Notes under the pieces: generated by a model
The model's database searches: none
Told to the model about the DNA's origin: nothing
The model's input: the letters and a program-made list of their open reading frames with translations, nothing else
Made by a program: the position numbers and the translations under genes
Assembly (NCBI RefSeq): GCF_003351785.1
Contig: NZ_CP031230.1
Span: 1,955,001-2,019,000, forward strand
Origin: Sporosarcina sp. PTS2304
Lineage (GTDB): Bacteria > Bacillota > Bacilli > Bacillales_A > Planococcaceae
Direction: 5' to 3'
Length of the DNA: 64,000 nucleotides
In this document: piece after piece, positions 9,546 to 17,401 of the stretch
How positions within the stretch are numbered: the stretch's first letter is position 1
Layout of the letters: every line of letters starts with the position of its first letter

Positions 9546-10592
9546 TTACCAATCAATACTTTCAATCATTTTAAGGACAGGTTTAGACTTCGGCAATGCA
9601 TCTACTTGCTCTTTCGTAAAGAATTGTAATGAGTCATCTGTATTTATATCTGTTAGCTGCGCACGATAGGCATGAATATCCCACGTAATATGCGAAAATA
9701 CGTGTGGAAATCTTGCTAATTCAGTAATATTTTTTAGTACCAACCCACTTTCTTTTTCAAATGCTTCCCACGCGGGCACTTCCTGCAACTCGATCATCGG
9801 AAACTCCCATAATCCGGCAAGTAGTCCTGTGCTAGGTCTTTTTTGCATTAACCATTCTCCTTCCGCATTTTGAATGGCAAATGAAGCGAGTGAAACATGT
9901 TTCATTTTTTGTTTTTTGCTTTTAATCGGAAGTTGCTGTTGTTTGCCTTCTTCGTGCGCTATACAAAACTCCCGGACTGGACATAATAAGCAGTGAGGAT
10001 TAGGCGTACAAATAGTCGCACCCAATTCCATTAATGCCTGATTGAATGAAGATGGATCTTCTTCACATATAAGTTCCATAACCGCCTGTTCAAATAACTT
10101 TTTATTACGCGGCAGTGCAATATCTTCTTCGATCAACAAAATTCTTGAAAGCACACGCATGACATTTCCATCTACCGCATGTTCAGGCACACCATAGGCG
10201 ATACTTAAAATCGCTCCTGCGGTGTAAGGACCTACTCCTTTTAAAGTGGAAATTTCTTTTCGGGTCGCCGGCACAGTGCCCCCGTAATTTTCAACTACTT
10301 CTCGTACACCAGATTGTAGATTACGGACTCTTGAATAATAACCTAAACCTTCCCACATCTTTAAAATTTCTTCTTCCGCTGCATTGGATAGATCCTGCAT
10401 TGTAGGGAACTTCTCGATAAACCGTTCATAGTAAGGAATGACGGTCTCCACCCGCGTTTGTTGTAACATCACTTCCGATATCCAAATATAATATGGATCG
10501 TCTGTTTTCCGCCATGGCAAATCTCTTTTTTCTGCTGCATACCAAGACAATAATGCATGTTGGAATGCTTGTTTTTGTTCTATTATTTGCAT
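9546..10592 (-). CDS. mutY: A/G-specific adenine glycosylase MutY
   Basis: A 348-residue base-excision repair enzyme that removes adenine opposite 8-oxoguanine. It has the HhH-GPD fold with EVMLQQTRVETVIPYYERF (catalytic Glu), the helix-hairpin-helix LKGVGPYTAGAI and VDGNVMRV (catalytic Asp). A four-cysteine Fe-S loop follows, then a C-terminal NUDIX-like domain that reads 8-oxoG. The Fe-S loop reads C-X5-C-X2-C-X5-C, one residue shorter in the first gap than the E. coli C-X6-C. It lies divergent from yfhP, as in Bacillus. Confidence 0.93.
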   Translation of the reverse strand: MQIIEQKQAFQHALLSWYAAEKRDLPWRKTDDPYYIWISEVMLQQTRVETVIPYYERFIEKFPTMQDLSNAAEEEILKMWEGLGYYSRVRNLQSGVREVVENYGGTVPATRKEISTLKGVGPYTAGAILSIAYGVPEHAVDGNVMRVLSRILLIEEDIALPRNKKLFEQAVMELICEEDPSSFNQALMELGATICTPNPHCLLCPVREFCIAHEEGKQQQLPIKSKKQKMKHVSLASFAIQNAEGEWLMQKRPSTGLLAGLWEFPMIELQEVPAWEAFEKESGLVLKNITELARFPHVFSHITWDIHAYRAQLTDINTDDSLQFFTKEQVDALPKSKPVLKMIESIDW

Positions 10593-10698
10593 AGTATCCT
10601 CAATTCTTTATTCAAATACTTTTAGTTCTTATACAAAAGGGTATATAATTAATATCATCATTGACAATAAACGACTCTTTCAGTAAAGGAGTGATTCT

Positions 10699-11682
10699 TT
10701 GGATACAGGCACACACATTGCTATGGGTGTTGCAATTAGCGGATTAGCACTCGCAGATTCAGTCGTGGCATCTGATCCTTCGACAATGGGCGCAGTTTTC
10801 GCTGGCATTATGGTCGGTTCATTAATCCCGGATATAGATACAGTATTAAAATTACGAAACAATGCTGTCTATTTACGCAATCACCGGGGGATTACTCATT
10901 CTGTACCAGCCGTTATGCTATGGCCATTGGTACTTTCGATTTTATTATCGTTCATCGTCCCTAGCGCACAATTTTTCCATGTATGGGCATGGACATTTCT
11001 AGCTGTGTTTATACATGTTTTCGTGGATATATTTAACTCGTACGGCACACAAGCTTTACGCCCATTTTCACAAAAGTGGGTAGCAATTGGAGTTATTAAC
11101 ACATTTGACCCTATTATCTTCGGTCTTCATATTATTGCAATACTCGCTTGGTTTTTAGGAACTGAACCTGTTGCCACGATGTCTACATTATACATCGTTT
11201 TGTTCTTTTATTATGTTTTGCGATTTGCAGTTAAAGCGGCTGTGAAAAATGCTGTGAAAAAAACATTACCTGGCGCAACGGATATTTTCGTTGCCCCTAC
11301 TATGAATTTTTTCCAATGGCGTATAGCCGCCACTACAGAAACAGATCACTATGTAGGTAGAGCTTACGGGCGTTCAATCACTTTGTATGATCGATTCAAA
11401 CGTGAAGTTATGCCTATTTCTCCACAGGTAGAAGCTGCACTGAACGATCCGAACATAAAAGCATTTGTATCCTTTTCTCCGCTATACCGCTGGTCGATTA
11501 CACATGTGGAAGACTTATACGAAGTTCGTCTAATCGATTTACGTTATAGAAGTAAAGGGTACTACCCATTTGTAGCAGTGGCACATGTAAATGAAAAACT
11601 TGAAGTAGTTAATTCGTATACTGGTTGGATTTTCTCAGAAGATAAACTACGCAAAAAACTAAAGTTTATACCGAACAATTAA
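10699..11682 (+). CDS. yfhP: YfhP/YdjM family membrane-bound metal-dependent hydrolase (DUF457)
   Basis: A 327-residue protein with a TTG start at 10699 backed by AAAGGAGTG. The N-terminal half has several membrane segments with the DUF457 metal-site pattern: MDTGTHIAMG, GSLIPDIDTV and HRGITHSVPAV. The C-terminal third is soluble. From memory, B. subtilis YfhP is a negative regulator of yfhQ/fabL-type genes by annotation only; the biochemical substrate is unknown. It is followed by a strong terminator. Confidence 0.85.
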   Translation: MDTGTHIAMGVAISGLALADSVVASDPSTMGAVFAGIMVGSLIPDIDTVLKLRNNAVYLRNHRGITHSVPAVMLWPLVLSILLSFIVPSAQFFHVWAWTFLAVFIHVFVDIFNSYGTQALRPFSQKWVAIGVINTFDPIIFGLHIIAILAWFLGTEPVATMSTLYIVLFFYYVLRFAVKAAVKNAVKKTLPGATDIFVAPTMNFFQWRIAATTETDHYVGRAYGRSITLYDRFKREVMPISPQVEAALNDPNIKAFVSFSPLYRWSITHVEDLYEVRLIDLRYRSKGYYPFVAVAHVNEKLEVVNSYTGWIFSEDKLRKKLKFIPNN

Positions 11683-11716
11683 AGAACGTTCGTGCAAACT
11701 GGCACGAACGTTCTTT
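11681..11716 (+). terminator. Terminator after yfhP
   Basis: A 15-base perfect stem AAAGAACGTTCGTGC / GCACGAACGTTCTTT directly at the stop codon. Confidence 0.85.
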
Positions 11717-11770
11717 ATATATAATTGGATGCAGAAAAGAAGTGCTATACATACTTTCCTATTCTTTTAC

Positions 11771-12103
11771 TTACTTCCCACTCTTGACGTCTTTTAACAT
11801 AGCGAGCGGCAATGCTTCGATAGCTTTCTCTCCCCCTAGACGATATCCCCATGCAAATAATCCTTTTAAATAATCTACTTGGAAGAACACACCTGTGTCC
11901 CCTTCAATACGATATATTTCACCTGGTACAATTGTTTCGGGGTCTACTAAATAAGATTGAACGAGAACCGCTTTGCGCTGATGCACCGCGTACTCACTAA
12001 TCATCCCCATCTGTTCAGCTTTGCGCGCTTTTTCCATTAGTACACCGATTTCGCTGCGTAATTCATTTTCATTCATTTCACTGTAATGCTTTTCAGTAGC
12101 CAT
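11771..12103 (-). CDS. yfhH: YfhH family protein (DUF1811)
   Basis: A 110-residue soluble protein with the YfhH pattern: a helical N-terminus rich in Glu/Lys (YSEMNENELRSEIGVLMEKARKAEQMGM), then VDPETIVPGEIYRIEGD and FAWGYRLGG. Function is unknown. The ATG at 12103 follows AAGGAATGAAGAAG; alternative starts up to 12127 are possible. The start overlaps the end of recX by 11 bases, so translation is probably coupled. Confidence 0.85.
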   Translation of the reverse strand: MATEKHYSEMNENELRSEIGVLMEKARKAEQMGMISEYAVHQRKAVLVQSYLVDPETIVPGEIYRIEGDTGVFFQVDYLKGLFAWGYRLGGEKAIEALPLAMLKDVKSGK

Positions 12104-12905
12104 CTTCTTCATTCCTTTTCTTTTCAATAAATTGGTCTATTTGTTCGAGCGGGATTCCTTTTTGATACATTGATTGTTTTACACGCTGTCTTAAATTGGA
12201 TCCGGAGTGTTTACTTTGATAGCGTCTCCAAGCCTTTTCTCCAAATGTTTCGGTAATATCAGACCATTCATCATCGTCTCTTTCAATCGTTACTTTACTG
12301 AGCACTTCTGAAATTTGTTGATAAGAGAAACCTTTTCTCGCCAATGTGTTTTGGATTTTTTGCTTCACCTGTGCTGGAGGTTGTGAGCTGTTTGAACGAA
12401 TCGTTTTCTCAGCAAGTTTCATGGCATTGTCCATTTGATCTTCCATCGTGTATTCCTCCAATGCTTGAGTTTGAAGTTCTTTGGGTATACCCTTCTTATA
12501 GAGGGATTGCGCTATAGCTCGCGGCCCTTTTAGTGAACTGTTCTTTTCAGTACGGACGAGAGCTTCAGAAAACGCTTCGTCATTGAGAAATCCGAGTCTT
12601 TTCAGTTTTACGATAGCTTCCAGAACAACTGCTTCACCGTAGTCTTTTTCAAGAAGCTTCTTTTTGACTTCCATTTCACTCCGCATGCGGAAGGAAAGAA
12701 AATGCAATGCACGGTTAAATGCTTTTTCTATTTGATCTGCATAGACAATCTCATCAGTTGCCCAGTCGTCCAAAGGCATTCCTTTAGTGAGTTCGAATTT
12801 CACTAAAACTGATTCATGGACGCTAAAAGCGTATTGATCATCGACAAAAATATTATAACGTTCGTGATCTCTTTTTTGTTGTGATATTTTGGTAATAAGA
12901 GGCAC
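12093..12905 (-). CDS. recX: Regulatory protein RecX
   Basis: A 270-residue all-helical protein of the long Bacillales RecX type. It modulates RecA filament growth in recombination and SOS. Visible marks are the N-terminal beta region (ISQQKRDHERYNIFVDDQYAFSVHE), then repeated three-helix modules with ALHFLSFRMRSEMEVKKKLLEKDY and RLGFLNDEAFSEALV. It is divergent from yfhF and overlaps yfhH. Confidence 0.92.
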   Translation of the reverse strand: MPLITKISQQKRDHERYNIFVDDQYAFSVHESVLVKFELTKGMPLDDWATDEIVYADQIEKAFNRALHFLSFRMRSEMEVKKKLLEKDYGEAVVLEAIVKLKRLGFLNDEAFSEALVRTEKNSSLKGPRAIAQSLYKKGIPKELQTQALEEYTMEDQMDNAMKLAEKTIRSNSSQPPAQVKQKIQNTLARKGFSYQQISEVLSKVTIERDDDEWSDITETFGEKAWRRYQSKHSGSNLRQRVKQSMYQKGIPLEQIDQFIEKKRNEEDGY

Positions 12906-12997
12906 TTCTTCATCACCTACTTTGTTCTAGTATACCGTTTCTTTTGGTGGTGGTCAGCAATAGTGTATTAATTTTTAAAGAATGGAGGGGAATCACT

Positions 12998-13894
12998 ATG
13001 AAAGTGGTGATTACCGGAGGAACTGGTTTCATCGGTAGTATATTAACGGAGAAATTACAGAAGCAAGGACATGATGTCATCATCTTCACACGCAAACCTT
13101 CTTCACAACATAATGGCGTGCAGTATGTTCAATGGTTAACCGATCACGCATCTCCAGAAGATGAAGTCGGTGAAATTGATGCGATCGTTAATTTAGCAGG
13201 CGTATCCATTGATGATGGCAGGTGGACGGAGGAACGTAAAAAACAAATCCATGATAGTCGTATTACAGCGACAGAAGAAGTGTTACGTATTATCCAGGCA
13301 CTTCCAAAGAAGCCGGCTGTTTTAGTAAATGCAAGCGCTATTGGCATTTATCCTCCATCGCTCACTGCGAAATATACCGAAGAATCTCAAGCAGTTGGTG
13401 ATGATTTCTTAGCACGTACAGTTTACGATTGGGAAAACTTAGCACAGACAGCTACCAACTTCGGCGTACGTACTGTGTGTACTCGCTTTGGAATTGTCCT
13501 CGGTAAAAATGGCGGTGCACTTCCACTAATCCAGTTGCCCTATAAATTATTTGCAGGCGGAAAAATCGGCTCAGGTAATCAATGGTTTTCTTGGGTTCAT
13601 GTTGAAGATGTGGCTAGAGCTATATTATTTTCAGTGGAAAACGATTCCGTCAAAGGCCCAGTGAATGTAGTGGCGCCAAGTCCGATGCATATGAACGCAT
13701 TCGGCAAAACGATTGCCAACGTATTGCATAGACCGCACTGGTTTCCAGTCCCAAGTTTCGCTATGGAGTTAGCATTAGGAGAAAAAAGTATTATTGTACT
13801 TAAAGGGCAACATGTCATTCCTAAAAAATTGCTAGAGAATGGATTTACGTTCAGCTACCCATCTCTAGAACCTGCATTAAAGGATTTACTATAA
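12998..13894 (+). CDS. yfhF: TIGR01777 family sugar-nucleotide epimerase-like protein (YfhF)
   Basis: A 298-residue extended short-chain dehydrogenase. The NAD(P) motif GGTGFIG starts at residue 7. Other family marks are NLAGVSIDDGRW, NASAIGIYP and GNQWFSWVHVEDVARAI. The active-site Tyr-X3-Lys is not in its classical form, as usual for this family. Function is unknown; plant and cyanobacterial relatives are linked to cell-division or plastid proteins. The ATG at 12998 follows GGAGGGG; an upstream GTG-type start is rejected. Confidence 0.87.
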   Translation: MKVVITGGTGFIGSILTEKLQKQGHDVIIFTRKPSSQHNGVQYVQWLTDHASPEDEVGEIDAIVNLAGVSIDDGRWTEERKKQIHDSRITATEEVLRIIQALPKKPAVLVNASAIGIYPPSLTAKYTEESQAVGDDFLARTVYDWENLAQTATNFGVRTVCTRFGIVLGKNGGALPLIQLPYKLFAGGKIGSGNQWFSWVHVEDVARAILFSVENDSVKGPVNVVAPSPMHMNAFGKTIANVLHRPHWFPVPSFAMELALGEKSIIVLKGQHVIPKKLLENGFTFSYPSLEPALKDLL

Positions 13895-13899
13895 TAGGT

Positions 13900-13937
13900 A
13901 AGCTTGCGGGAATCGTTAGGTGCCTGCAAGCTTTTTT
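13900..13937 (+). terminator. Terminator after yfhF
   Basis: AAGCTTGC and GCAAGCTT pair, extended by GGG/CCT, followed by a T-run. Confidence 0.82.
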
Positions 13938-13986
13938 ACATAGAATATAGTCAACTGCACATACTCAGTAAAAGGAGTGATGTAGT

Positions 13987-14787
13987 ATGACCCAACATAT
14001 ATCAGGAGTCTTATTAGCGGTCTGCTTGTTCATTGTAGGTGTCGTAGTGAATCCGTTCGCAGTGCAGGCGGAAGCATTCCATTGGGGTTTTAAAAAATCG
14101 ACAGACGGCATACCGCCTTCAGCCGGTGCACAGCTCGATCAATTACTTGACGAATACGGAGCGCTTTATAAAGGACAGGACAATAAAAAAGTGGTGTATT
14201 TAACATTTGATAATGGATATGAAAACGGCTATACCGAAAGCATTTTAAACACTTTAAAAGAAGAAAACGCACCTGCTACGTTTTTTTTAACAGGCCACTA
14301 CGTAAAAAGTGCAAGTGATTTAGTAAAAAGAATGGTGAAAGATGGGCATGGTATCGGCAATCATTCGTACGATCATCCAAATATGGCCAATCTATCTGAG
14401 CGACAAATGAAAGAAGAATGGCAAAAGTTAGATGACATCGTACGTACCACGACTGGACAGAAACGCACGGTTTATGCAAGACCGCCTGAAGGAGTGTTTA
14501 ACGCGAAATTATTACAAGTGGGAAATGATTTAGGTTATCGGCATATTTTCTGGTCAGTCGCGTTTATTGATTGGTACAGAGATCAGCCGAAAGGAAAAGC
14601 GTATGCTTACAATGAACTTATGAGCCAGCTACACCCGGGAGCAGTCATTTTAATGCATACCGTATCTCCTGATAATGCCGAAGCGCTACCTGACTTTATT
14701 CGCGATGCAAAAAAACAAGGGTACGCTTTCCATACATTAGACCAATTAGTAGCTGCGTACGAATCCAAACATTCTACTCTTCAATAA
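13987..14787 (+). CDS. pdaA: Peptidoglycan-N-acetylmuramic acid deacetylase PdaA
   Basis: A 266-residue secreted polysaccharide deacetylase. A signal peptide ends near residue 29 (VQAEAFHWG). The NodB domain has YLTFDNGYENG (Asp base and metal Asp) and GNHSYDHPNM (metal His pair), plus the PdaA-typical FHWGFKKS N-terminus. PdaA removes the acetyl group from muramic acid so that muramic-delta-lactam can form in spore cortex, which is needed for germination. Start codon and the AAAGGAGTG site agree. Confidence 0.92.
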   Translation: MTQHISGVLLAVCLFIVGVVVNPFAVQAEAFHWGFKKSTDGIPPSAGAQLDQLLDEYGALYKGQDNKKVVYLTFDNGYENGYTESILNTLKEENAPATFFLTGHYVKSASDLVKRMVKDGHGIGNHSYDHPNMANLSERQMKEEWQKLDDIVRTTTGQKRTVYARPPEGVFNAKLLQVGNDLGYRHIFWSVAFIDWYRDQPKGKAYAYNELMSQLHPGAVILMHTVSPDNAEALPDFIRDAKKQGYAFHTLDQLVAAYESKHSTLQ

Positions 14788-14840
14788 ATAAGAGACCTTA
14801 TCTGTGTATAACCAGCCAACAGATAAGGTCTCTACTTATT
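14785..14840. terminator. Terminator after pdaA
   Basis: A 14-base stem AGAGACCTTATCTG / CAGATAAGGTCTCT, extended outside by AATAAG / CTTATT. The T-run is weak. Confidence 0.7.
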
Positions 14841-14865
14841 TGGTTCATCTTCAATTTGCATTTTC

Positions 14866-15000
14866 TTATTCGTAGTTATCCAATACTTCGACTACTATTG
14901 GACAGTTACGGATCCCCTCCTTCGTTATTATGTGTCTAGGATTCGATTCGTCTCTATAACTACGACCTCCTTTTCTTTTGATTATTCTTACTATACCAAC
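14866..15000 (-). other. Cryptic open frame, possible undersized gene or relic
   Basis: The gap 14841-15165 has no gene with a normal start. On the minus strand a stop-free frame ends at TAA 14866-14868 and reads RSYRDESNPRHIITKEG then IRNCPIVVEVLDNYE. GGAGG lies just upstream at about 14967-14971, but no ATG, GTG or TTG falls at the right distance. The composition looks protein-like. It could be a small gene with an unusual start, a decayed gene or chance. Confidence 0.3.
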
Positions 15001-15165
15001 TATTCAGTTATTTGTAAAGCGTTTTACGTAGAATTTCTAAAAAGATTTTTTATTGAACTTTCGTATAGTGTTTTATGTTTCTTCTGCATTTATTTATTCT
15101 AAAATATCAGATTGAAAAAGAAAGCATTTTCGTATACGATATCAATGATGGAAAGAGGTGGATGT

Positions 15166-15336
15166 ATGGACACATCACAGAATAAAGACCAAGTCGTCGA
15201 GTTGAAAAATCGTTTCAATCAGTTTATTGAAACATTAGAAGCGGTGGAACCAGAAAATACGGATATCCAAGACATCGATCGACTAATTACGTTATTAGAT
15301 GAATTAGAAGAACAGATGGACAGTTATAAAAAATAA
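15166..15336 (+). CDS. Small SE1561-like protein
   Basis: A 56-residue acidic helical protein (MDTSQNKDQVVELKNRFNQF, then DIQDIDRLITLLDELEEQMD). It resembles a family annotated in staphylococci and bacilli as SE1561, of unknown function. The ATG at 15166 follows AAAGAGGTGG and is preferred over upstream in-frame ATGs at 15142-15148. It precedes the fumarase gene by 22 bases and may be co-transcribed with it. Confidence 0.65.
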   Translation: MDTSQNKDQVVELKNRFNQFIETLEAVEPENTDIQDIDRLITLLDELEEQMDSYKK

Positions 15337-15358
15337 AAACTGTAATGGGGGATTTGAG

Positions 15359-16891
15359 ATGTACATAGAGTCTATTGAGAAAAGTATTTATGATCTAATT
15401 TGCGAAACGTCCACAAACTTGCCGAAAGATGTACGTCGCGCGATTCTTGCAGCGAAAGAACAAGAGAATAAAGGGACTAGTTCAGCGATGAGCCTTGACA
15501 CAATCGCTAAAAATATTAATATGGCGGATGATAAATTGTCCCCTATTTGCCAAGATACCGGCCTGCCTACATTTAAAATCAAAACACCAATCGGAGTCAA
15601 TCAATTAGAAATCAAAGCAGCCATCTTAAAAGCAATAGAGCTTGCTACTCAACACGGGAAGCTTCGCCCAAACGCTGTTGATTCATTAACTGGTGATAAT
15701 AGCGGAAACAACTTAGGTTTAGGTTTACCTGTTGTGAAGTTCGAGCAATGGGAAGAAGATTATATCGAAGTAAAGCTAATCCTTAAAGGCGGTGGCTGTG
15801 AGAACAAAAACATCCAATACAGTCTGCCTACTGAACTTGAAGGACTTGGACGTGCCGGGCGTGACTTGGACGGAATCCGTAAATGTATTTTACATTCTGT
15901 TTATCAAGCTCAAGGTCAAGGTTGCTCAGCAGGATTTATTGGTGTAGGAATTGGCGGAGACCGTTCTTCTGGTTATGATTTAGCAAAAGATCAACTGTTC
16001 CGTGATGTAACGGACGTGAATCCAATCCCTGAACTAGCTAAACTAGAAGACTATGTACTAGAGAAAGCAAATACACTAGGAATTGGTACGATGGGCTTTG
16101 GCGGTGAAGCGACTTTACTCGGATGTAAAATTGGTGTTATGCACAGAATTCCAGCAAGCTTCTATGTATCTGTAGCGTATAATTGTTGGGCATACCGTCG
16201 TATGGCAGTAAATATTCATGCGGAAACTGGAGAAATTACACATTGGCATTATAATGAAGGCGAGAAAATCGCGTTTGAACAACCAGCGGAAGAAGCAACA
16301 TCTACAGCACGTGTAGTGGAGTTACAAGCTCCTATTACAGAAGAAGAAATTCGCGACTTACGCGTTGGAGACGTAGTGAAAATTTCCGGTCGCATGTACA
16401 CGGGCCGCGACGCAATCCATAAGCACTTGTCAGAAAATGATGCGCCTGTAGACTTAAACGGGCAAGTAATTTATCATTGCGGACCTGTTGTGCTGAAAAA
16501 TGATGAAGGCAAGTATGAGATTAAGGCAGCGGGCCCAACTACTTCTATTCGTGAAGAACCTTATCAAGGCGATATTATGAAGAAATTTGGTATTCGCGCA
16601 GTTGTTGGTAAAGGTGGCATGGGACCGAAGACATTGGCTGCCCTTGAAGAGCACGGCGGCGTGTATTTGAACGCAATTGGCGGAGCTGCACAGTATTATG
16701 CTGATTGTATTAAAGAAGTGGAAGGTGTCGACCTATTAGAGTTCGGTATTCCGGAAGCTTTATGGCATTTACGTGTAGAAGATTTTACAGCTGTTGTTAC
16801 AATGGATTCAAATGGGAATAGTTTGCATGCGGATATTGATAAGTCTTCACTTGAAAAGTTATCTCAGTACAAAGACAAAGTTTTTAGCTAA
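15359..16891 (+). CDS. Class I (iron-sulfur) fumarate hydratase
   Basis: A 510-residue oxygen-sensitive fumarase interconverting fumarate and malate. The N-terminal alpha-type domain holds the cluster cysteines in CQDTGLP, GGGCENKN and GQGCSAGFIGVGIGGDRSSGY. The C-terminal beta-type domain (from about residue 330) has the swivelling-domain marks SGRMYTGRDAIHK and IYHCGPVV. Alpha and beta parts are fused as in E. coli FumA/FumB. A class I enzyme in Bacillales is less common than FumC/CitG; another fumarase elsewhere in the genome is likely. L(+)-tartrate dehydratase is the main alternative, but the fused single chain argues for fumarase. Confidence 0.88.
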   Translation: MYIESIEKSIYDLICETSTNLPKDVRRAILAAKEQENKGTSSAMSLDTIAKNINMADDKLSPICQDTGLPTFKIKTPIGVNQLEIKAAILKAIELATQHGKLRPNAVDSLTGDNSGNNLGLGLPVVKFEQWEEDYIEVKLILKGGGCENKNIQYSLPTELEGLGRAGRDLDGIRKCILHSVYQAQGQGCSAGFIGVGIGGDRSSGYDLAKDQLFRDVTDVNPIPELAKLEDYVLEKANTLGIGTMGFGGEATLLGCKIGVMHRIPASFYVSVAYNCWAYRRMAVNIHAETGEITHWHYNEGEKIAFEQPAEEATSTARVVELQAPITEEEIRDLRVGDVVKISGRMYTGRDAIHKHLSENDAPVDLNGQVIYHCGPVVLKNDEGKYEIKAAGPTTSIREEPYQGDIMKKFGIRAVVGKGGMGPKTLAALEEHGGVYLNAIGGAAQYYADCIKEVEGVDLLEFGIPEALWHLRVEDFTAVVTMDSNGNSLHADIDKSSLEKLSQYKDKVFS

Positions 16892-16912
16892 TGTAAAATA
16901 GTATAGATTGCC

Positions 16913-16966
16913 AGGGGCTGTCCAGAATGTCAGTAATGTCTGATTTTCTGTGATGGCCTCTTTTTT
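16913..16966 (+). terminator. E-type terminator repeat after fumarase
   Basis: GGGGCTGTC pairs with GATGGCCTC (G:U wobbles at the variable positions), with an inner stem around GTCAGTAATGTCTGAT, then TTTTTT. Similar copies follow the stops of yihY (19862-19912, inverted), map (31861-31914) and the FtsH-like gene (57622-57675), all in gene orientation. Confidence 0.75.
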
Positions 16967-17013
16967 GACTTGTTTGTTTTGTATAGAGTGAGCAGGTTTA
17001 CGACCGCTGAGTT

Positions 17014-17125
17014 ATTGTTTCTAGATGGTGGGGATTCGATGGATTGAAGTGTTAGGAGACGTAGGTAGGTCGTTACGTTGCGTTCCAGCCGGACGCGTTC
17101 GGGAGGGAGGGCGTGCGGTGAATGA
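17014..17125 (+). repeat. Left half of repeat family C
   Basis: In the gap between fumarase and the metal ATPase, TGTTTCTAGATGGTGGGGA (17017 on) and CGTTGCGTTCCAGCCGGACG (17085 on) match a copy at about 57747-57820. The CGTTCCAG...GGACGCGTTCGGGAGGG stretch is the left arm and core of family C, seen whole at 19703-19815. The right arm is missing here. The rest of 16967-17250 shows nothing else I can name. Confidence 0.65.
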
Positions 17126-17258
17126 AGTGTGCTCCTAATGCTTCGCTTACACTGTACCCATTAGCTACAAGTAATTATTACGTAATGGCTTATAGGTCAG
17201 TTATCGGTGGTCTTTTTTTAGTTACATGCTTTTTGTAACACTTTTTCTCAATAACTGA

Positions 17259-17284
17259 TATACTATAGATAATAATAATTATAA
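17259..17284 (+). promoter_or_regulatory. Promoter -10 and PerR box of the ZosA-like gene
   Basis: TATACT (17259-17264) is a good -10. Just downstream, 17270-17284 reads TAATAATAATTATAA, 14 of 15 bases of the PerR box TTATAATNATTATAA. B. subtilis zosA is a known PerR-regulon gene, so this placement is what that biology predicts. The -35 is unclear. Confidence 0.75.
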
Positions 17285-17315
17285 CTTCATAATTATTCTC
17301 TTTAGACGCCCGAGA

Positions 17316-17343
17316 AGTCGATTCTACTAATGTAGAATCGGCT
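17316..17343 (+). terminator. Hairpin in the zosA leader, possible attenuator
   Basis: A 12-base stem AGTCGATTCTAC / GTAGAATCGGCT with one G:U pair and a TAAT loop, followed by TTTCCTGCTTT. It lies between the PerR-box promoter and the start codon, so it would be inside the 5' untranslated region. The T-run is poor, so termination is uncertain. Confidence 0.45.
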
Positions 17344-17370
17344 TTCCTGCTTTAATTAGAGATTTGAAAT

Positions 17371-17385
17371 TGAAATTCATTATCA
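17371..17385 (+). promoter_or_regulatory. Fur-type operator candidate next to the zosA ribosome site
   Basis: TGAAATTCATTATCA matches the 7-1-7 Fur box TGATAATNATTATCA at 13 of 15 positions on the reverse strand. It ends six bases before the GGAGGAG ribosome site. Fur, Zur or chance AT-richness are all possible. Confidence 0.35.
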
Positions 17386-17401
17386 ATTAGGAGGAGATCA
17401 A

